Assembly: GCF_028751195.1 (NCBI RefSeq)
Contig: NZ_CP066784.1
Span: 3,596,001-3,660,000, forward strand
DNA: 64,000 bases
Reading direction: 5' to 3'
Source: Alicyclobacillus sp. ALC3
GTDB lineage: Bacteria; Bacillota; Bacilli; Alicyclobacillales; Alicyclobacillaceae
Shown: one piece after another, positions 63,895-64,000 of the stretch
Layout: every line of letters starts with the position of its first letter
Position numbering within the stretch: position 1 is the stretch's first letter
The notes under the pieces: model-generated
The model's input: only the letters and a program-made list of their open reading frames with translations
Told to the model about the DNA's origin: nothing
Databases searched by the model: none
Translations under genes and position numbers: made by a program

Positions 63895-64000
63895 TCAGCG
63901 GGCGAACTCAGAGGCGGCTTTGATGCCTGGAATGTAGGTGAGCAACTGCTCGACGTCTGTGTGGGCACTTGCAAACAGCATCAGCCACATATCGTCGTGT
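63895..64000 (-). CDS. 3' end of a minus-strand gene, function not recognised
   Basis: The minus strand is open from the right edge to a TGA at 63895-63897. The last residues include DDMWLMLFASAHTDVEQLLT and end IKAASEFAR. I do not recognise the family from this fragment. It is convergent with the FAD gene. Confidence 0.55.
   Translation of the reverse strand, partial: HDDMWLMLFASAHTDVEQLLTYIPGIKAASEFAR

Overview
The window looks like chromosomal DNA of a GC-rich, endospore-type Bacillota, possibly Alicyclobacillaceae-like (inference). Supporting signs are strong AGGAGG-type ribosome sites, very frequent GTG and TTG starts, tight ATGA/GTGA overlaps, a split glycine decarboxylase (gcvPA/gcvPB) behind a tandem glycine riboswitch, a menaquinone cluster, SdpR/SdpI, cytochrome bd and a RocR-type sigma-54 activator. 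I see no rRNA, tRNA, CRISPR-cas locus, phage genes or intact insertion sequence.

Layout. 1-2.2 kb: cydA-cydB on the minus strand, cydB cut by the window edge. 2.5-3.6 kb: a lone IS3/IS481-like transposase homologue that has lost catalytic residues. 3.6-10 kb: SGNH hydrolase, ABC exporter pair, FUSC-type membrane protein, EAL protein, small DsrE-like protein. 10-15 kb: a PLP lyase/decarboxylase, a frameshifted MFS gene and a benzoylformate-decarboxylase-like enzyme, each overlapping the next. 15-20.4 kb: threonine synthase, then a zinc alcohol dehydrogenase, an IclR regulator, an acyl-CoA dehydrogenase and a thioesterase. 20.4-26.2 kb: menF-menD-menH-menC, translationally coupled. 27-31.7 kb: DoxX, SDR, nucleoside phosphorylase, ankyrin protein and small proteins. 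31.7-36.2 kb: glycine riboswitch and gcvT-gcvPA-gcvPB. 36.8-39.8 kb: a DsrE / TusA / rhodanese-beta-lactamase persulfide operon and a second MBL-fold protein. 39.8-44 kb: a PAS-AAA+ sigma-54 activator, a palindromic upstream site, a near-consensus -24/-12 promoter, a ureohydrolase and an NCS1 transporter. 44-49 kb: a kinase-like phosphotransferase behind two tiny leader ORFs, an aldo/keto reductase and a His-rich MFS exporter. 49-56.5 kb: kynurenine pathway genes (kynA with an in-frame stop, kynU, kynB), two CynX-type MFS proteins and an sdpR-sdpI pair. 56.6-64 kb: aspartate 4-decarboxylase, YceI, acetyltransferase, DUF4395, DedA, a large FAD protein and the 3' end of one more gene.

The most unusual content is non-genic. 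Five separate intergenic arrays of short palindromes occur at an exact spacing of 41 bp (15 copies) or 42 bp (7, 13, 10 and 22 copies). Four of them (B-E) share ATGTG...CACAT-type arms, and the last unit of one array is the reverse complement of the core of two others. The spacing is about four DNA helical turns. Every array lies beyond the 3' end of a plus-strand gene, and each is homogenised internally but differs from the others. Shorter 5-, 15- and 18-bp tandem repeats also occur between genes and inside gene ends, so this genome seems prone to tandem-repeat expansion.

Gene starts were chosen from ribosome-binding sites and family length. All functional calls come from reading the translated sequence; no database search was possible.
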